A stretch of DNA of 64,000 nt. Source: Ricinus communis (lineage: Eukaryota; Streptophyta; Magnoliopsida; Malpighiales; Euphorbiaceae). The translations under genes were made by a program, and so were the position numbers. Shown piece by piece: positions 24,650 to 36,559 of the stretch (its first letter is position 1; each line of letters opens with the position of its first letter). The notes below the pieces were generated by a model. That model searched no databases and was not told the origin of the DNA. It saw nothing but the letters and a program-made list of their open reading frames with translations. Location of the stretch: positions 13,134,216-13,198,215 of the forward strand of contig NC_063261.1 in NCBI RefSeq assembly GCF_019578655.1, given 5' to 3'.

Positions 24650-26520
24650 AGGTTCATAAGCGGCTTGATCGTCGTTTGACCCATAACCACTTGGCATAAT
24701 ATCCTCAATTCGAATGTCGGTCGAATGAGGCCTCGAATATTGGACCTTGAAGTTAAATTTTTTCGAGGGCTACCTTAGTAGGATTTCACACTCATACCGA
24801 TGAAGTTGCTCAATCTCCAATTTTCCACAGTCGATCAAGTCTTGGATCTCATGCTTGAGAGAGTTGCACTGGTCCATCACATGCCCAAAGACTTGGTGAT
24901 ACTCGCAATACTGACCATTATGATGCTTAAGGTTGTCCTTTAGCGATTGGGGCTTAAGCTTCCCGCTCTATTTTAAGTGATAGAACACCATCTTAAGTGC
25001 CCCCGGCTCGGTGAAAGTTTTTATGGGCTTTCTAGCTTGGCTTCTGGCTCGGTTAGGGTATATCTATAAAAGAGTTCATGATCTCATTTTCATTGAAATT
25101 AGGGTTGATTATTGACACTTGGTTTGGGGTGGTGTGTTGTTATAGTTTGGTAAGGGGTTTCTTCTGGTGCTGGGCTGGTCAGTGTCGGTGAGTTTTCTAG
25201 CATTGATAAGGTCTTGGATTTCATATTTTAGCCGGATGTAGTTGTTAGCATGGTGGCCCGGTACTTGGTGGAATTACAATAGGTGTTGGGTTTATATACA
25301 GGTGTGGTGGGTTTTGAAGGGTAGTAAGTTGGAGCATGCCATTTTATATCAATCTCTCAAAAATCTTAGAGAGGGGTTGTTTAAAATTGGAGAACTTCCT
25401 CAGTTGTTGCACAGTCTAGGGTCCTGCTCCCTCCAGCTTGGTAATTTTCCCTTCCACTAGCTCTCATAATTTTTCTTCTATCATTCTTGATCTCCTCAAC
25501 CTATAGCCCATCATCATACAAGTCCATGAAAGTTTTCGAATTCATCATCTGCAACCTTTCAACCCATCCTAGAAGAATGTTTCGAACCATCATATGAACT
25601 TGGTCCTTTTAAGAGGGCTTGTTCTTCATTAGTCCAGCCGTATTCCTCCATCTGGTGAAGAAATTAGAGAATCATTATTTGGCTTTTGCTTGGTGGACTC
25701 GAGATCCCTAATCGATACTTTCAAATGAGTGTTGTAATCATGCTGTTTGACAAAAGAATTACATAGATCATGTAATTCAGTTTTGGTAGATTTTTCTAGA
25801 CCATTGTACTAGTTGACAACGGGTCCATCAAGAGACAGCATGCACAGCTTGACAATTTGGGTTATGCATAGTTGAGTAGTTCCCATGATCGTTACATACT
25901 ACTTTAGATGAATTTTTAGATCACCAGTCCTGTTGGACTTGTCATCTCCGTCATTTTAAACTTCGCAAGTAGCTTGTCTTCCCCTGTTAGAACCAATTCT
26001 TTGAAATCATACGTAGGGTCGAAACATTTAATTTCCAACATTCCCTAGATTTTTTCAAGTTTGGCGCTCAAGCCACTCACAGCTTTATTGGTGGCAAGGG
26101 CGGTCTCCCTGTTAGCCTGGTTTAGTATAAACTCATCAAAGTCTCAAAAACTTCGAGGCACTCCCCTTCTAGCTGGGTCTTCAGCATTAGTACTCGTTGC
26201 AGCAGCAATAGTAGCTATAATGGCAGCAGCAACTACAGCCGGGTCAACAACAATAAGAGGATTAGCTAGTGCAATGGGAGCAGCAAATGGGGCTTGTTTG
26301 CAGCCATTCTTGCCAAGAGTTGTTAGATCTCTTCCCGAATCACACCTCTCAAAACATCGATGATGGCGTTCTTGAGAATCTCAACATCTTGATTGTTAGC
26401 TCTATCATTGGCCATCTCAGATGTAGCTTCAGTAGCTTAACGTTTAGTCTTTCAAAGTGCTCTAACACAACCTGGATTCTCAGAGAAATAGGCACTCTTT
26501 CCAATCTCCCACTATTTTAT
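24650..26520 (-). pseudogene. Tat-type gag
   Basis: Minus strand, strongly degenerate. Near 24930-24830 it reads GQYCEYHQVFGHVMDQCNSL followed by HEIQDLIDCGKLE, the CX2-HX..C zinc-finger-like box of Tat gag. Near 25590-25480 it reads MVRNILLGWVERLQMM and the FMDLYDDGL block. Near 26110-26000 is the N-terminal capsid region. Many stops are present. Confidence 0.7.
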
Positions 26521-26569
26521 CTCTTCCAACCCACAAGAGAATCTATATGGCTAAAAAATAAGGGTTAGT

Positions 26570-27274
26570 ATAACGTATGCGATAAGTGAGATGCATGATG
26601 CACGTGTATGCACGAAGATAAAAGAAAGAAAATGGGCTAGCACACACAATAATATACAATTCATGTTTCCAACCCTATTATTTCTGCATACAGTTCATGG
26701 TAGGTTTTTCTTCTTTAGGATTTTGGATTTGGGCTTTCTATCAATAGGAGATCAGTAGGCTCAACAGACATGCCATAATCTCTCAAAGCATATTTAAAAC
26801 AAACAAGACAATGTTTTTCAGTATAAGTATAAGCCCACATATTTTGGGCCTAGAGCCTGATTCCATATTCTTGGGCCAATTCCTTTAATACTTAGGCTTT
26901 AGACACTTATAGGGAAAAAACATTTCATATAGTAAGCAATGGGGTTTCTAAGGGAGATTATTACTGTTATTACAATAAGCTGAGTCTTATGTAAGGATAA
27001 AAGGCTCCCATAAGTAAAAAGTTCTCTTCCTTAGCTTGTCTTCCTATCCAAGGGTCCATGCAATGAAGGAAATTCATTCAATGGTTAGCCAGTGTTGCAA
27101 TTCCAAGGTTCGAGTGGAACCAAAGAACCACTAACCGACGCCATCGGGGCTATAGGGATCAAAGTGCACAATATGTGAAAATGGTATAGTGATGCAAGAA
27201 TAATATGATAAATAATAAAATTAAAGATAAACATACACAGAAATCAACTTCTCTTATCCCCAATGGAGTCGCCA
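26570..27274 (-). other. Leader region and primer-binding site of the minus-strand Tat element
   Basis: Minus strand: TGGCGACTCCATTGGGG at 27274-27258 is the tRNA primer-binding site directly after the LTR. The same site, TGGCAACTCCACTAGGG, is at 50439-50455 in the plus-strand relative. The stretch 27190-27055 and the reverse complement of 50520-50655 are alignable, showing that the two elements belong to one family. No coding sequence is visible. Confidence 0.75.
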
Positions 27275-27655
27275 TAGTGGGCGGCGGGTTCAAACGTGCA
27301 CCCAAGTATCTTTAGCGACTATGACACTCTAAGGCTTTTCAACCTAATCAGGAATACGCTAACTAGTCACTAAAACTAGCGTAGAGATGCACCACTTAGG
27401 TAAACACCGGGACACTTTTACTAATGAGTGACATTTCTCAGATTCTATACGAAAGTTTACGCCATAAATCTAGAGATGGATTCGGAAGCCAGCATCCTTA
27501 TTTATCTATATTAGTCTTTAAATTTATTGTTTAATAAAATATTTCCTATAAATGCAAACAATTTATACACAGACATGCAAAAATAACACACAATACACCT
27601 AAGTCTAACCCATTTTATTCAAACCCAACCCATATTTAAGTTATTAATCTAACTA
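27275..27655 (-). repeat. Partial 5' LTR of the minus-strand Tat element
   Basis: Contains the same blocks as the plus-strand LTRs at 49737-50437 and 54942-55648: '..aggatgctggcttccg..', '..gtcactcattagtaaaagtgtc..' and the terminal '..CCGCCGCCCAC' before the PBS. It is truncated at about 27655, where sequence from the 3' region of an opposite-strand element begins. Confidence 0.8.
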
Positions 27656-28079
27656 TAGCGTAAAACGCATAAAAGTAAGAAAATAAAAAAGATTTGGTTG
27701 CTATCTGCATAAGATTATTATCATTGCACAATATCAGTATAACCCTACGGCAAAATGATCTAGTCCTCGCATGCTTGAGTTATCTCTAGATCTGCACTTT
27801 CTATATTTGCCATGACTTTCAGATTTCTGATATGCATCATCATCTTCATCATTTTCTATCAACCATTTAGCTCCATGCCTTGTAGCCGAAGAGTAGACAA
27901 CCTACTTGTTAATACGTCAATCTTTTACCGATGAGCGTCGGAATTCCTCTATCCAAACTAAAGGATGATTTTTAAAAATGCATTACATGTCATACATAAA
28001 ATGCATATCATGCACCCCCATTATTTTTTTGCTTAATATGATCTCTGTACACTTGTATATGTACTACTTTGATGAATAA

Positions 28080-29060
28080 GAATCTCGCTACAACAAGTGT
28101 TGATCTACACTCAGTTTACTTTCCAAAGCGAAAGTTCACAAGTTTACATCTTGAAATGGAAGATGATTAGCTCATTCCCCGAAGTGGAAAATCAGTTTAC
28201 TTTCCGAAGCGGAATATCATCATATACATCCTGAAGTGGAAGATCACAAGTCTATTCCTATAAGTGGAGAACTAGTTCAAAATCTAAAGAACAAGTGTAC
28301 TTCTTGAAGCAGAGATTATCAAGCTTACTTTTCGAAGTTAAAGATCAATAATTTATATCCAAAGTGGAATAATCATTATCTTATAGTAGAATACAATCCA
28401 TGGAGGATCATCAATTTACTTTCCAAAGTGAAAGCTCACCGGCCTATTCTCCAAAAGTAGAGAATCAGTTTAAATTCTAAAGAATTGACACACATTTTGA
28501 AGTGGAAGTTATCTAAAAGAATAACATACATAACAAATCACAACCCGAAGTGAAAATTACAACACAATTGAATCCCAAAATGAAAAGTAATCAAAAAGTT
28601 AGAGGAAAGTCTCTACAAGTGCAAATCATTGGGTGTGGTTCCCAAATCAATGGACGTGGTTTCCAAAATCATCAGGCGTGGCTCCCAAATTAGACGGACG
28701 TGGTTCCCAAACCATCAGGCGAGATTCCCAAACCATTGGGTGTGGCTCCCAAAGTATCGAGCGTGGCTCCCAAATCATCAGGCGTGATTCCCAAATCAGA
28801 CGGGCATAGTTTCCAAACCATAAAGCATAGCTCCCAATTCAAACGGACGTAGTTATCAAAAAGTAGGTGAAGTCTTCAAATCAAAGCAAGCGAAGTCCTC
28901 AAATCCCTAATAGAGTGTAGTCCTTAACCTAAGCAGGCGAAGTTCTTAACCTAATCGGGCATGGCCCTAGATCAAATCGGCAATTTCCTAGTGGAGTGAA
29001 GCCTCAACCTAAGTGGGTGAAGTCCTCAACCCAAACAGGCATGTCCCTAAATCATCAATC
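28080..29060 (+). repeat. Short degenerate tandem repeats (about 18-30 bp units)
   Basis: The first half repeats a 'ccgaagtggaagatca' type unit. The second half repeats 'catcaggcgtggctcccaaa' and 'aagcaggcgaagtcctca' type units, many copies each. The same two-part array is at 53860-54790. It lies just before the 3' LTR in both places, so it is a family trait, not a CRISPR array. Confidence 0.85.
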
Positions 29061-29190
29061 AAAGTTCGAGCTTGCGAAGCGTGGCTTATACAACTCACAT
29101 ATCTTTTTGTCGTATCCTTGATGTCTAGGATTTGTCTCAATTTAGTTAACATTTTTGCATGCTCATAAATTTCGACAAATCGAGAGCAGC

Positions 29191-31145
29191 TGTAAGCACC
29201 CCTTTTTCGGATCCAAATATTGAGAAAAAGAAATAGAACACCATATGATAAGAGTTACTACTTTCTTGGGTCTCGAGAAGTGAAGAACATACGAATCTAA
29301 GGTTGGGTTGAGGTTAATCCAGTTGGAATTATCTTTTTAAAATTAATTTAGACCTAATTGTCATAAAAAATAAAATTTAAGGGTCAAAATGATAATTTTT
29401 ACAAAATTAAGGACTAAATTGCAAATTTTAAAACTTCCTCTATAGAGCCAATCAGTTCTATGAAGAGCCAATCGACTCTATATAGAATCGATGGATTTTG
29501 ACTGCCTGACGTTGTTTTTTCGGATGATTTTACATCCAAATATAGATTCTAGAAGGTTTCCTTGACAATAGGCATTATTTTATCGATAATTACTTAAATT
29601 TCAAATAAATAAATTGTATATTTTTCTAAAATTTATCCATTTCTCTAAGGTTTCCTTTGAAATCCTACCTCTATAAATAGTAAGAGGTATTTAGGGTTTC
29701 ATGGGGGATGAAGAATTGAGATTCGATCATAAGTAAAATTAAGAGAAAAGAAACACTGAGAAAGAAAGAAAAGAAAGAAAATTAAAAGAAAACATAAAAA
29801 ATTGCACTGACAATCGTAGTTAATATTCGAAGACTCAAGTCATTTAAGAAAGAGATTTTAAGGAAACAAGTCACCTAAGAAATAGCGTTTTTGGAAACCT
29901 TTTTTTAATCAACAGATAATTTCACAAAGCCAAATCCAGCTCTGGATTCCTACCCAGTTTTTTATTCAACTACGTCCTCATTGCCCGAGATTCGTAGATC
30001 TAACATTCACGGTGACAACCTGAGGGTTCCTTCCACCATGCATCTACATCAATCATAAAAATTAGTTCTTTCATTCATTTTGTGTTTTCTATGTTATTTG
30101 TTTTAGAAATATGATTAGAATTTTGATTATTAATTAATATAATTAGATCAAGTGTTTTTATTAATATGCATAACAATAGGATTTTGAATCTAATATTAAG
30201 AAACAGATTTTTTCTAGATCTAATTCTTTTGCCAATTAGGGTTTTAGATTTGATTAAAAATATATTATAGGGTTAATATTTAGATCTTTTTGTTAATATG
30301 ATTTAGTAATTAAGCATAAATAAAATATGATTCTTTTTATGTAATCTTTTGTTAATTTATATTACTTTAGGGTTTTAGTGATTTAGGTTTTTTAGCTTCT
30401 CTAACTTTTATTTTATTATTTTCTATCTATTTTATCTCATTCTAATTAATTTTTACATTTGTACATGTGAAAAACAGCTCTTGAGTGTGAGATCAAACTG
30501 GTGAATAAAGAAAAACCGATAGAAATCTGCCCTTGGACTCCAGAGCCGATCGGCTCAATATGGAACCAATTGGCTCTGTACTAAGTCGATCGGTTCTTCA
30601 TGCACAACCGATCGGTTGACCAAGCTGGACACTTTATTTTTTTTATTTATTATATGTTAACCTAATACGTGATTAAGTGACTAACTAATAAAAATGGGCC
30701 ACATAGACTTAGGGCTAAAAAACTGATCTAACATGAATTTGTTAGTTTAATAGGCTAATCTACCTTAATTGGGCCTAAACGCTAAAATTCAATTAAACTA
30801 GTGGGCTTGGCATGTTTAGGTAGGATTTGAACTTAGTTAGGATTGATATCACAATAATAACAAGTAGTCTATTAAGCTTAAAGGCTAGAATTCAAAAAGC
30901 ATAACATGTAATTGGACTAGAATAGAAGGGCCTTATACATAATTGATTAGTAAGTTAGATTAACAACTTATATATGGGCTGTGTTTGAATAAAATAGGGT
31001 AGACTTAGATGTATTGTTTGTTGTTTTGGCATGCCTGTATATAAGGAAGTTGGTTTTCAGATCCATTTTTGGACTTCATGGCGTAAGCTTCCTTATGGAA
31101 TCTAAACTCATTAGTAAAAGTATCTCAGTGATTATCCGTGTGGCA
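29191..31145 (+). repeat. Truncated Tat-type LTR, long form (about 1.95 kb)
   Basis: Starts TGTAAGCACCCC. A TATA box and TSS-like context, CTCTATAAATAGTAAGAGG, lie near 29668-29686, followed by the (A)GAAAGAAA run. Compared with the 0.7-kb LTRs at 49.7 and 54.9 kb it has about 1.2 kb extra between 29310 and 30760. This extra part holds CAATCGGCTC/GATCGGTT motifs at 29450-29500 and 30535-30620. The 3' terminus is lost. Confidence 0.75.
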
Positions 31146-31499
31146 ATCAAAATCTTTTTTTAATATATTGCATAAATGTCATAGCATATTGAGAAATAGA
31201 ACCAAATAAATAACCATATAATCATTATCAAGATTTATTATCAAATAATTAAATAATGTATAACATTATTAAAATTTCATATTATCAAACTGGAAACCGA
31301 ATGATAGATAGTTTAAGAATCATACAAATTATACTAATAGGAGCTAAAGGAAAATAAATAAAATTAACTATTGAATGTTAAACAGAATAAAGCATGAAAA
31401 ATAAGTAGTTGAACTATAATTTCAAAAGTCCAACCTTTTATTCTTTGATAAATCATCTGACCTTGCTATATTAGTAAATGAACAATATGATGTTATATC

Positions 31500-33545
31500 G
31501 TTTGGTCATTATGAAAAATGATAATTTTCTTCATATTTTTTCATAAATTATACTAATTTTTTATAAATATTACTACTTGTGAAAAAATAAATAATATTAC
31601 AAAAAAATGATGAAATTTAGTGATTTATAAAAAAATTGGCAAATTTATGAAAATATTAAATTTTTTCATAATTATAAAATTTGTTACTAAATTATGGAAA
31701 ACGATAGTCTTCTTCATATTTTTTCGTAAATTATACTAATTCTTCGTAGGTGTTATAATTTTTTCATAATTGTAAAATTTAATAATTTATGAAAGAACTA
31801 ATAAATTTATGAAAAATATTAAATCTTTTCATAATTGTAAAATTTGTTACTAAATTAAAAAAATAACAATATTTTTAATATCTTTTCATAAATTATATTA
31901 ATCTTTCATATATTTTAAAGATGTATGAATTTTTTTAAAACTAGCTTATGTTACTTTAGCAAATCTCATTATAATTGGTAATATGTAATTACAAGTAACT
32001 AAAATTAAACATCTTTTTATTATATAAAATAAATTAATTGTCATAATCTTACTGGTTATTAAAAAAAAGGATAAAGTAATCATAGAATTTCCTATAGGTA
32101 CTTTTTAAGGTAACTTTATTTAATACAAAGTAAGTTTAAAACAAAGTAACTTTACTTTGTCTTAGAGACTATTGATTCTTAATTAGCTTAAATCTTATCT
32201 TTTAGATCTTTGTAAATAAAGACGACTTGCAACCTATTGAGCCCTCTATAATTCTATATTTATAAAAATAAATAATATTTTATAGAAAATGACAATCCTC
32301 TTCATTTTTTTTGTAAATTATTTTAATTTTTCGTAAGTGAAACTAGTTGCGAAAAAATAAATGATATTACGAAAAATAGTTACTTTTATGAAATTTAATT
32401 ACCAAAAAGTTGATAAATTTAGGAAAAGTATTACATTTTTTATAATTGCGAAATATATTACTAAATTACAAAATAAAAATCATTTTCATATTTTTTTTGC
32501 AAATTAAACTCATGTTTCGTAAATATTACTAGTTGAGAAAAAATGATTACTTTTATAAAATTTAATGATTGACGAAACAAATAATAAATTTATGAAAATA
32601 CTTAATTTTTTTGTAATCACGAAATATATTGTTAAATTACGAAAAATAATAATCTTTTTCATATTTTTTTGTAAATTATATTAATTTTTGGTAAGTGTTA
32701 CTAGTTGCGAAAAATGATTGATATTATAAAATAATTATTAATTTTATGAAATTTAATAATTTACGAAAAAATGACTAATTTACGAAAATTACTAAATTTT
32801 TTTATAATCGCGAAATATATTATTAAATTACAAAAAATGATAATTTTCTTCATATTTTTTTATAAATTATACTATTTTTCATAAGTATTATTAGTTGTGA
32901 AGATATGATTGATATTCAGATTTTTTTTGGTTGTGGGAACACTCTTCTAGAATTACGTTTAACGTCCCTTTATGACTTTCCCGATCTGCACTTTGGGTCG
33001 GGAGCCGGGCTTCGGGACATTACTACCATGGCTACTATCGACCTGAGCCAAAAGAAGGAAAAGGACGGACTAAAGCGAGGAGTTCATTGGCTATACATAA
33101 TGAAGGGGGATGGGGTCAACCTCTTTCATGACCCATGGCCCAGTATTGTCACTTGGTTAGCATTTCTAGAAAAAATAGAGTATGATAGAAAAAAAATTAT
33201 TACTTTTGCGAAATTTAGTGATTTAAGAAAAAATTGATAAATTTATGAAAAATATTAATTTTTTTATAATTGCGGAATATATTACTAAATTACAAAAAAT
33301 GACAATTCTCTTCAAATTTTTGTAAATTACACTAATTTTTTGTAAGTAAAACTAGTTGCAAAAATGAATAATATTACAAAAAAGTGATAACTTTCTGCGA
33401 AATTTAATGATTTATGAAAAAATTAGCAAATTTATAAAAAATAAATTTTTTTCATAATCGCAAGATTTATTGTTAAATTACTAAAAATGACAATCGTCTT
33501 CATATATTTTCATAAATTAATCTAATACTTTTTAAATTTTAAGAA
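31500..33545. repeat. AT-rich tandem (satellite-like) repeat array, about 165-195 bp unit
   Basis: A recurring block (gaaaaatga-aat-tcttcatattttttcataaattatactaattttt-gtaa) starts near 31512, 31694, 31857, 32283, 32466, 32637, 32830, 33293 and 33480. Each is followed by the same secondary landmarks (a 'gttgcgaaaaa' block, then 'gaaatttaatgattta', then 'cataattgcgaaatatattactaaatta'). Units are divergent. The array is broken at about 31920-32280 by unrelated AT-rich sequence and at 32918-33186 by a GC-richer insert. It lies just downstream of the CHX gene. Confidence 0.8.
32918..33186. other. GC-richer insert within the tandem repeat array, origin unknown
   Basis: About 270 bp whose composition differs sharply from the repeats on both sides. 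The plus frame is open across it (IFFGCGNTLLELRLTS..FHDPWPS), but I recognise no domain. The repeat unit resumes immediately after. Organellar (mitochondrial) DNA is one possibility because of the base composition; this is not shown. Confidence 0.4.
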
Positions 33546-33909
33546 TATATAAATTTTTAAAACTATTTTATATTACTTTAGTAAATTTTATTTTATTTGG
33601 TAATATATAATTACAGATTATCAATTTTTTATAAATAAATTATATAAATTATCATTATTTTAGTGGCAGATTATTATTAACGATAGAATTACACTTATCT
33701 AAACCAACAACTCTTTTCCCCTATTGTTGCACATTCGTTTTCCTTTGAATGCATTTGTAATACGATGATCAACAAATTATTTTAAAAGTGGAGGAGTAAT
33801 TACACTCTATTTTGTCTTTTGAACCAATTCATGTCAACCAAATCGAACAGAACATTTGGCAATTACATTTAAAATGGCTAACTACATCCTACAACATGCA
33901 ATATTATTC

Positions 33910-36559
33910 TTACAACTCTTCATCAACAACTTCTTTGCTTGAATAGCTGCTATGTTGTTGAATGACTAAAACTGAACCACGTATATTCATTTCAGTGGAA
34001 GCTAAGAGATCACCAACTTTCCCAAGCTCTGGACATTCTTCCCAGTCACTTAAACCAGACAACAATGGTGAGTGCTCTCTCCTACCCTTCCCTACTATGA
34101 TTAATGAGTACTTGTCTCCCACTTCTCTTAAAGCTGCTACTGTTTGATCCCCAGTACTTACATACTTTTCTGTATAAGCAACTTTGCCAGATTTCACATG
34201 CCTGATCAAGAAAACTGTAATGTTACATACAAACAAAATAACATAACCTCATCAGGATTATAAGTAAACTATATTTGCTTTACATTCACCTGTTCACGAA
34301 GTCCCCCAAAGCAGCATCATTCATCTCATTCTCAGCTTCAGGATCTGATATTGCCAGTAAGACTTCATCATTCTTATGGGATGCATCATTAGTCCACTTA
34401 TTAAGTTGTTCTTTTGATGTCGTTGGTAAGAACCGAATCACTGTCAGCTTAAGATAAGGGTGAATTGCAATCCTGTTACTGCATGTCAATGCCTCCCGAT
34501 CATCAGGTCCTCCGAAAAATAGTATTGCTACTTCTTGTACTATTTCTGGTCCTGGTTTTTTGAACCCAGTGTGCCCTCTATCTACCAACATCCCCACCGA
34601 GCATGGTGCATGACGAAGGATCTTCTGGTTGCTACTCCTAACTCCCTCCTTTCCGTTCTCCAATTTTTCATCAATGCGCTGGTGTTTATGCAGATGAATG
34701 AATATGATAGACACACGCAGGTCCTCCGCGCCACTGCACACATCCTCATACATTCTTTCATACGATGCTACAACTTTTCTTTGGTGGATCATGATTTTGG
34801 TTTCTGAGACGAAGGCATCGACCACATCATTGATCTCTAGCACATCGTTTCCGCCATATTCCTCCTCGTCACTGAACTGATCTCCATCTTGTAGCTGATG
34901 GTACATCAGTTTGGTTTTACGGCGTTTCTTGGGGAGCTCTACTAGGTGCATCAAGTAAGGTGCGATGGGTGTAGTGTAAGGAGTACCACTCATTGCAGAG
35001 ATCAGCCCAACTGTAGCAGATGTGTGCCGAGAAGCATAAACACAAGACAGTACTCGAAGCTCACTATCTGGGTCATGTGATTCGAGCTCAGTATATCTGT
35101 GAGCAAAGTAATTTTCCCTTGTTCTTAACATAAAAACAACCACTAGTCCTGCAATCAATGTGTCGAGTACTACTACGATAATCACTAAACTATGAAGTCT
35201 CCGGCTCCACCAGGACTGGAAAAGACAACCAGAGCAAGATTAATATACAATTAGGATGCCAATATTACGTAGTGACTACAGTTTTAAGGAAGCAAAAACT
35301 TACAATGAACCTTGGAAGTAGTTCAAGAATTATAAGTTCAGTATGGCCTTTCAAGTTCAGTATAAAAGCAAGGATGACACCCTCAGTCCTTGGAATGTTA
35401 AGGTAACGGCATGCAGCAAGTGTTCCAACTATTTTTCCTCCAGTGCTCAACAATATCATAAGGCCAATCATTATGATATTCTCAAAGTTCATAAAATAAA
35501 GCACATCAAATTGGAATCCTACAAAGCCAAAGTAAATGGGAAGCATGAAGTTGTGAACAGAATAAGTGAGTTTGCGCAGTAATGTCCGAGCTGTTTTTCC
35601 TTCTCTAGGGAACAGTAAGCCAAGAAGGAAACAAGCAAGCGTACTTAGGAAACCATAGGCTTCGATAACCATAGCAATAGCGATAACAAGGATGAAAACA
35701 ACAAGGACCTCTGTGTTTGACACATATTTTTGGTTTTGGTTCCTTTTGTTGAACCAAGTAGCTAAATACTTGTTCAAAATAACAAGTACAACTATACAGA
35801 AAAGGCAGAGAATCCCATGTCCAAACATTTTCCAGGACTTGACAGAAATAAATATAGAATATAATAAAACACAAGACATTTCATTGACTAGCGACGAAGC
35901 TATTCCTAGTCTTCCAACATCTGAAGTATCAATTTTCATTTCAGCTGCCAATCGAATCACAACAGGTGAGGCTGAGTTTGCCAGGATTAGTGGGATAATC
36001 ATAACCAATAACAATGTATTGTATTTGAACTTTAATAAATGGAGAATAAAGAAAGCAGAAGCTCCTCCAAAGAGAGTGCATATGATTATACCCCCATATG
36101 CAACAGTACTTGACAAACGCAGGTTTCTCTTCATGTAAGGAACATCTGTGTCCAAACCAATCAAGAACATGAAAAATACCCGAAAATTGAATGTCAGGAC
36201 TTGATAGTATTCTATAGAAGAACTTTGGATGAAGAATTCCTTGAGTTGTTTAATACGGCACAACAGTGAAGGACCTAGCACCAGACCAGCCTGATAGAAC
36301 AAATTAACAACATATGATTAGTGCAATTCTTAGCAAGAAATGATTTTGTACTCGACAGGAATAACCAGAGTATTAAAAGAAAAAATTGGATACTTACAAT
36401 GATATTTGCAATGGGTCCAGTTTGTCCTGAAGGTGCCAAGATAAGGTGAAAAATATGGGAAATTACAAGCATGCAAGCTACTTGCATGCCTGTTGTAATT
36501 AGTGGGTTAAAAGGATCTTCTTGGCATATTGCTCGTTTGGCAATTTGAGCTGCATCCAT
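33910..36559 (-). CDS. Cation/H+ antiporter, CHX family (CPA2), complete
   Basis: Membrane antiporter that exchanges K+ or other cations for H+, usually in endomembranes or the plasma membrane. Minus-strand exons: 36559-36398 (162 bp), 36290-35304 (987), 35215-34290 (926), 34201-33910 (292). Their 2367 bp give 788 aa plus stop, typical for CHX. The N-terminal 420 or so residues are rich in membrane helices. The antiporter core includes GLVLGPSLL (about 56-64), FMFLIGLDTDV (about 94-104) and NSASPVVIRLAAEM (about 159-172). The hydrophilic C-terminal half, typical of CHX proteins, starts near RTRENYF and contains HAPCSVGMLVDRG and YSLIIVGKGRRE. The start MDAAQIAKRA was chosen by family resemblance. 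An in-frame ATG at 36625 would add 22 hydrophobic residues. In the membrane core the pair is NE (about 190-191), where many CPA2 proteins have ND. The closest CHX subgroup was not determined. Confidence 0.93.

Larger units (their letters stand above)
15378..27655 (-). mobile_element. Tat/Ogre-type Ty3/gypsy retrotransposon, minus strand, degenerate
   Basis: Read on the minus strand: partial 5' LTR (27655-27275), primer-binding site (TGGCGACTCC.. at 27274), leader, gag, PR, RT, RNase H, IN, 3' non-coding region and an antisense ORF. No clear 3' LTR was found below 15.3 kb. The element is interrupted by the solo-LTR-like insertion at 19156-22154. Domain order PR-RT-RH-IN places it in Ty3/gypsy. 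The PBS motif, the short 'aagttgaaaacc..ggcttaggcaaaa' repeats in the 3' region (about 15980-16110 and 16910-16970) and the antisense ORF point to the Tat group. Confidence 0.85.
27656..31145 (+). mobile_element. 3' end of a plus-strand Tat-type element (3' region plus truncated 3' LTR)
   Basis: 27690 onward (TTGGTTGCTATCTGCA..) is homologous to 53460 onward, which precedes the 3' LTR of the nested Tat element. Both continue through short tandem repeats into an LTR start (..GAGAGCAGC|TGTAAGCACCCC at 29191). All gag-pol is missing. The LTR stops at about 31145, without its last 300 or so bases. Confidence 0.8.

Noticed and set aside
28080..29060. CRISPR-like alternation of repeats and variable spacers
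   Set aside because: The repeats are degenerate, unit lengths vary, and the array is a shared 3' feature of two plant LTR retrotransposons. There are no cas genes and this is a plant genome.
33910..34201. A separate universal-stress-protein-like gene for the last CHX exon
   Set aside because: It joins in frame (..DFVNR then HVKSGK) through good GT-AG sites to the preceding exon and matches the usual CHX C-terminus.
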